Source: Candidatus Zipacnadia bacterium (GTDB taxonomy: Bacteria > Armatimonadota > UBA5377 > JALGUK01). Taken from it: a stretch of DNA of 10,007 nucleotides. The notes below the pieces were generated by a model. That model was not told the DNA's origin. It saw nothing but the letters and a program-made list of their open reading frames with translations, and made no database searches. Below are positions 6,775-10,007 of this stretch, piece after piece (the first letter of the stretch is position 1; each line of letters opens with the position of its first letter). The stretch covers positions 1 through 10,007 of the forward strand of contig JALGUK010000115.1 in NCBI GenBank assembly GCA_029820875.1, read 5' to 3'. Both the position numbers and the translations under genes were made by a program.

Positions 6775-7987
6775 CGTATGCCTCCCGGTATACCGCGACG
6801 GTTTCTCTCGCCGCTTGCTCCCATGTGAACCGGGCGGCGCGAGCGATACCACGTTCGACAAGCTCCTTACGCAATTCTTCATCGGCGGTTACTCGTATTA
6901 CCGCTTCAGCGAGTGCAGCATCATCACCAACAGGGAACGTAAGTCCCGCATCACCCACAGTCTCAAGCACGGCCGCCGCGTCCGACGTGACGACCGCCGT
7001 GCCGCAGGCCATCGCCTCCAGCGGCGGCAACCCGAACCCCTCCACGATGGATGGGAAGACAAAGACGTCCGCAAGGCTGTAAAGAGCCGGCAGGTCCACC
7101 CCGGAGACACGTCCGATGTCGCGAATATCCTCGTGGAAAGGGTGTTCTTGTATGGCACGGTGAACATCGCCCGCCAGCCACCTTTTCGCCCCCGCAAGGA
7201 CAAGTTGATGTCGAAGCCCTTGCCGCTTGAGCCGAGCAAATGCGCGCAGCAATGTAGAGACGTCCTTTTTCGGCTCCAAATTCCCTACGAAAAGGATAAC
7301 TTGCTCGCCCAATCCGTATCGCTTGCGAACCCGGGAGATGGTCTGCTCATCTTGCTCGCCCAATCCGTATCGCTTGCGAACCCGGGAGATGGTCTGCTCA
7401 TTACTCACCCTTCGGAACTCGCTTGAAACCCCGGGTGGGATAATCCGCACATTCGCCTCCCGCACGCCCGTCGTCCGACAAAGCTCGCGTTTCGTTGCCT
7501 CAGAAGGCACAATCACGCGCGTCGCTGCCCGCACGCTGGCCGGAAGGGCAAAGCGGAAGTGGAGACGGTTTAGCGGCTTGCAAAACTTCGGGTGAGTCAA
7601 CGCGATAACATCATACACGGTCAGCACGGTCGGTACCGATGTTTTGGGTGCAACGTACGCAGGGGCATGGAGCAAGTCAATCCTCTCATCGTGCAGGATA
7701 CGGGGCCGGGGCAGCGCGATATGTTTCCACAGGAATCGCATCACCCGCCAGCGGCTATTGAATGGCGCCCGGCGCACCCGGCGGAATGGCAGGTCATTTT
7801 CCGCCTCGGCCCTCATCATCGCCCGCTGCCAGCAAACAAGTTGCTCCGCCGGAAGATCCCGCGGGGTGAAGAAGACGTACTCGTTCCCGCTGTCGAACTC
7901 GAGCAACGCGCGCCCCAGTTCGGCGACGCAGCGCTCAACGCCGGAGTATGGTGTCCGCAGGACAGTGGCGAGGTAGCCAACGCGCAT
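6767..7987 (-). CDS. GT4-family glycosyltransferase (mannosyltransferase-like) with an internal duplication
   Basis: This is a 406-residue GT-B fold glycosyltransferase. SGVERCVAELGRALLE (15-30), HAPAYVAP (107-114), TVYDVIAL (123-130) and VIVPSEATKREL (158-169) resemble the MtfB/WbdA-type GT4 branch, which contains O-antigen mannosyltransferases. The C-terminal domain has VGNLEPKKD (234-242), LVLAGAKRWL (262-271) and the E-x7-E pair Glu316/Glu324 in EGFGLPPLE. The linker after the hinge (PPGVSSEF, 184-191) is duplicated: the 16 residues EQTISRVRKRYGLGEQ occur twice in tandem, at 197-212 and 214-229. The reading frame is kept and all motifs remain. An in-frame TGA lies two codons before the ATG, so the start cannot be further upstream; the Shine-Dalgarno sequence is weak (GGTGG, ten bases). 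A 57-base gap (7988-8044) separates it from the upstream gene and holds nothing recognisable. The last bases overlap the next gene by eight. Confidence 0.9.
   Translation of the reverse strand: MRVGYLATVLRTPYSGVERCVAELGRALLEFDSGNEYVFFTPRDLPAEQLVCWQRAMMRAEAENDLPFRRVRRAPFNSRWRVMRFLWKHIALPRPRILHDERIDLLHAPAYVAPKTSVPTVLTVYDVIALTHPKFCKPLNRLHFRFALPASVRAATRVIVPSEATKRELCRTTGVREANVRIIPPGVSSEFRRVSNEQTISRVRKRYGLGEQDEQTISRVRKRYGLGEQVILFVGNLEPKKDVSTLLRAFARLKRQGLRHQLVLAGAKRWLAGDVHRAIQEHPFHEDIRDIGRVSGVDLPALYSLADVFVFPSIVEGFGLPPLEAMACGTAVVTSDAAAVLETVGDAGLTFPVGDDAALAEAVIRVTADEELRKELVERGIARAARFTWEQAARETVAVYREAYGG
6781..6786 (-). promoter_or_regulatory. Ribosome binding site fixing the GTG start at 6774
   Basis: GGGAGG sits six bases (CATACG) before the GTG at 6774, in the last codons of the preceding glycosyltransferase. 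The match and spacing are near ideal and rule strongly against the longer reading from 6882. Confidence 0.7.
7300..7401. repeat. Exact 51-bp tandem duplication inside a glycosyltransferase gene
   Basis: Positions 7300-7350 and 7351-7401 are identical over all 51 bases and directly adjacent; flanking bases differ on both sides. The unit equals 17 codons, so the reading frame is unchanged and 17 residues are added to the linker between the two Rossmann domains. Perfect identity suggests either a very recent duplication or an assembly error. Confidence 0.97.
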
Positions 7988-8044
7988 GGTTCACATACCA
8001 CCAAACCTTGACCAGTATCCGAGTCTTCGCACGACGGTTGCCGC

Positions 8045-9193
8045 TCAGCGTTGCAAAGCGCGGTAGAGACGTTGAACCGCCTGCACATGGACCTCGCCGG
8101 AGAAATACTGTACTATCCTGTCGCGGGCCGCGCGGCCCATTCGGGTGCGAAGGTCGGCATCCGCCATTAGGCGGAGCGCCGCATCAGCCATCGCTGTCGA
8201 ATCGCCCGGCGACACAAGCAGCCCGGAAACCCCGTCCTCGATTATCTCGGCCGGGCCCGCATCGTTTGCCCCGATAACCGGCTTGGCTGTGCTCATCGCC
8301 TCCGCAACCACTCGCCCGAACGGCTCACCGGCAGCCGGGTGAATCAAAATGTCAATGGCGCGCATGACCTCCGGCATGTCGGCCCGTTGACCGGTGAAGG
8401 CGACGATATCCTCAATACCCAAGTCGCGGGCGCAGGCGCGCAGCTTATCGTAATAGCCCGGGTGGTCGCCCATAATGTCCGCCCCCACAATCACGAAACG
8501 AGCTTGGGGCGCTCTCCGGCCTATCTGTGCGGCAGCCCGAAGGAAAACGTCATGTCCCTTCCAGGGAACCAGCGCGGCCACCATGCCGATGAGGAACTGT
8601 CCTGCATTCGCTCCAAGCTCAGCCCGTACTTGCGGACTGGGCGGTCCGGGACGAAAGTGGCCGGTATCAATCCCGTTGTAAATCAGGTGAATCTTCGCCG
8701 TATTGCCGACTTCCCCCTCCAGGTGCCGGCGCACCGCGTCGCTGATTGCGATGACCGCCGTCGAACGGGCATAGATGTGCCGGCCGACCCAACCCAACCG
8801 TACTAGGTCGCGGCAATGCCAGATGAGAGGGACATCGGGCAAGTAGGGCGCCTGTAGCGCTGCAGCCGAACTATTGGCGTGGATGATAGTCGCCTCCCAC
8901 TCCCGCGCGACCTGAGCGACGTGGCGGCGAGTCTGGATAACCCGCCACGCGGTCTGTGCCAGAGTCCATGGACTTCGAGTTCGCTTCGGGCGGATGAGCG
9001 GCACGAATCGAGTCTCAATGCCCATCGCCTGCAGCGTATCCACGAGCGGCCCGGCCCGGGGCACAAGCACGAGTGGCTCAAAGGCCTTGCGGTCCAAGCC
9101 GCGCATGAGCATCAGCAAACTCTCTTCCGCCCCGCCGACCTCAGCCACGTGATTGATGATTATGATTCTCGCGGGGCGCGGGGAAAGGGCCAT
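8045..9193 (-). CDS. GT4-family glycosyltransferase
   Basis: This 382-residue GT-B fold glycosyltransferase opens with the first Rossmann strand RIIIINHVAEVGGAEESLL (9-27), whose GGAEE loop is the classic GT4 start. IIHANSSAAAL (102-112), IAISDAVRRHL (147-157) and IYNGID (170-175) follow. The C-terminal domain has ALVPWKGHDVFLRAA (206-220), FVIVGADIMGDHPGY (232-246) and the E-x7-E pair Glu289/Glu297 in EPFGRVVAE. All expected motifs are intact. The start is ATG 9193, with GAGG six bases upstream; this leaves a 53-base overlap with the hydrolase gene. A longer reading from 9271 would add 26 residues and overlap by 131 bases. A GTG at 9148 would remove the first beta strand. It probably acts in the same glycan pathway as the other transferases here; donor and acceptor are unknown. 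Confidence 0.92.
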   Translation of the reverse strand: MALSPRPARIIIINHVAEVGGAEESLLMLMRGLDRKAFEPLVLVPRAGPLVDTLQAMGIETRFVPLIRPKRTRSPWTLAQTAWRVIQTRRHVAQVAREWEATIIHANSSAAALQAPYLPDVPLIWHCRDLVRLGWVGRHIYARSTAVIAISDAVRRHLEGEVGNTAKIHLIYNGIDTGHFRPGPPSPQVRAELGANAGQFLIGMVAALVPWKGHDVFLRAAAQIGRRAPQARFVIVGADIMGDHPGYYDKLRACARDLGIEDIVAFTGQRADMPEVMRAIDILIHPAAGEPFGRVVAEAMSTAKPVIGANDAGPAEIIEDGVSGLLVSPGDSTAMADAALRLMADADLRTRMGRAARDRIVQYFSGEVHVQAVQRLYRALQR

Positions 9194-10007
9194 AGTGCGC
9201 CTCGATCCATGAGAGGGTGATGTCGAAAACCTGGTTCTCCCAGTCAGTTGAGTAAAACCCGTGGTTGGCACCCTCGATCAACTGGAATTCCGCCTGCAGT
9301 GTACCTTCGCTGCAAAGGGTTTTATACGATTGCAGCGCTTGAGCGGCCGTCGGGTCCGCCGTACCGTAAATGAACAGTGCCGCGCCGTCGAACTTATTGA
9401 ACTGTCCGGCCCAGTCGAAGGCAAGTTGCCTGGCGCTGCGCTGTTCCGTCTCGAGGCGCTCTCCGGATACAGCGCGTTTGACCATGTCAGTGCGAACTTC
9501 GCCTCGTACTATCTTGCGCCATGTCTCGGGACGCAGCAGCTTCCGTGCGTACTGCTTGAGCGCCGCCACGCTCTTACGCCGCTGCGCCTTTTGCGCGTTC
9601 CCCTCCTTTTCGACAACAGTCGGCACCGACCACAGGACCATCCCGTCAATGCTCGGATGCGCCGTCGCCGCACCGATCGCTACCTCACCTCCAGAACAGA
9701 TACCGACCAGCAGCGTCCTCTCATTACCGACCTGCGCACCCAGGAAGCGGACAGCCGCTGCGGCGTCGGCTAAGTGGTCCATGAGGTCCACCTTGAAGGG
9801 ATTGCCATCGCTGTCGCCACGCCCCCGGAAGTCAAATCGGAGACACGGCAACCCCCGGGCGCAGAACCGCCGTGCGGCCTTGACAAGCACCTGGTGCGGC
9901 CCCGCCCGCGTACCTGCCCACCCGTGAAGAAATACGATACCGACGCCGCCGTCAGCCTTCTGCTCCGGCACGTGAAGAATACCGCGGAGCACTTTGCCAT
10001 CACTTTC
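9141..10007 (-). CDS. Alpha/beta hydrolase, 5' end beyond the window
   Basis: The visible 288 residues are open to the right edge (ESDGKVLRGILHVPE...), so the true start lies outside; the GTG at 9992 is internal to a typical N-terminal strand. The fold is a serine alpha/beta hydrolase, counted here from the first visible codon: oxyanion-hole segment FLHGWAG (26-32), FDFRGRGDSDG (58-68), nucleophile elbow GICSGG with Ser105, acid Asp218 in YGTADPT, and His249 in GANHGF. The catalytic triad is complete. An extra basic helical stretch (about 135-200) forms a cap. The substrate is unknown; esterase, thioesterase or peptidase-like activity are all possible. The segment from the HQ motif to GDSDG recalls hydrolases that accompany exosortase/PEP-CTERM loci, but no exosortase is visible. 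It precedes the glycosyltransferases in the operon, and its last 53 bases are shared with the next gene. Confidence 0.9.
   Translation of the reverse strand, partial: ESDGKVLRGILHVPEQKADGGVGIVFLHGWAGTRAGPHQVLVKAARRFCARGLPCLRFDFRGRGDSDGNPFKVDLMDHLADAAAAVRFLGAQVGNERTLLVGICSGGEVAIGAATAHPSIDGMVLWSVPTVVEKEGNAQKAQRRKSVAALKQYARKLLRPETWRKIVRGEVRTDMVKRAVSGERLETEQRSARQLAFDWAGQFNKFDGAALFIYGTADPTAAQALQSYKTLCSEGTLQAEFQLIEGANHGFYSTDWENQVFDITLSWIEAHYGPFPAPRENHNHQSRG
9200..9203 (-). promoter_or_regulatory. Ribosome binding site supporting the ATG start at 9193
   Basis: GAGG lies six bases (CGCACT) before the ATG at 9193, within the hydrolase coding region. It is a short match, but the spacing is ideal and no comparable site precedes the GTG at 9148. 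Confidence 0.5.

Noticed and set aside
6775..6882. N-terminal extension of the WcaL-like glycosyltransferase from a start at 6882
   Set aside because: The 36 extra residues are polar and unlike the family, overlap the previous gene by 116 bases, and the GTG at 6774 has an almost ideal ribosome binding site.
7988..8044. The 57-base gap as a possible internal promoter or small regulatory element
   Set aside because: No convincing -35/-10 pair, hairpin or short coding sequence is visible; it is the largest gap in the block but still short.
9141..9148. GTGGCTGA at 9148-9141 as the start-stop junction of the glycosyltransferase at 8045-9193, mirroring 6774-6767
   Set aside because: Starting there would remove the first beta strand (RIIIINH) of the Rossmann fold, and there is no Shine-Dalgarno site upstream. 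The ATG at 9193 has one.
9770..10003. A second frame on the minus strand starting at ATG 10003
   Set aside because: It is out of frame with the hydrolase, whose catalytic motifs and open frame to the window edge show the true reading.
1..10007. CRISPR arrays, tRNA or rRNA genes, insertion sequences
   Set aside because: Nothing of the kind is seen; the only direct repeat is the two-copy 51-bp unit inside a coding region, and coding sequence fills nearly the whole window.

Overview
The window is one block of nine genes, all read on the minus strand from the right edge to the left, with almost no space between them. Junctions are short overlaps or gaps of at most 57 bases, and no promoter or terminator is visible, so this looks like the inside of a single long operon that starts beyond the right edge. 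The DNA is GC-rich, Shine-Dalgarno sites are strong and several starts are GTG or TTG. A MurJ-like flippase, a secreted repeat protein and lipoate synthesis fit a bacterium, probably with two membranes. The phylum cannot be fixed from these genes.

In reading order: an alpha/beta hydrolase cut by the right edge (9141-10007); three GT4-family glycosyltransferases (8045-9193, 6767-7987, 5539-6774); an exported protein made of eleven 32-residue helical repeats (4190-5542); a divergent MurJ/MviN-family flippase (2533-4170); a fourth GT4 glycosyltransferase (1413-2531); the lipoate-pathway octanoyltransferase LipB (676-1416); and a small unrecognised multi-pass membrane protein (30-683).

The four glycosyltransferases plus a lipid-linked-sugar flippase suggest a surface or exopolysaccharide pathway: sugars are added to a lipid carrier on the cytoplasmic face and the product is flipped across the membrane. 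No initiating phosphoglycosyltransferase, polymerase, ligase or exporter is in the window. LipB looks like a housekeeping gene carried in the same transcript.

The points most worth a second look are: an exact 51-bp in-frame tandem duplication in the glycosyltransferase at 6767-7987; the apparent loss of the nucleotide-sugar loop (G-D/E-G) in the one at 1413-2531; the strict 32-residue periodicity of the exported repeat protein; a flippase whose classical MurJ signature is degraded; and a recurring start-stop overlap of the form NTGGCTGA.
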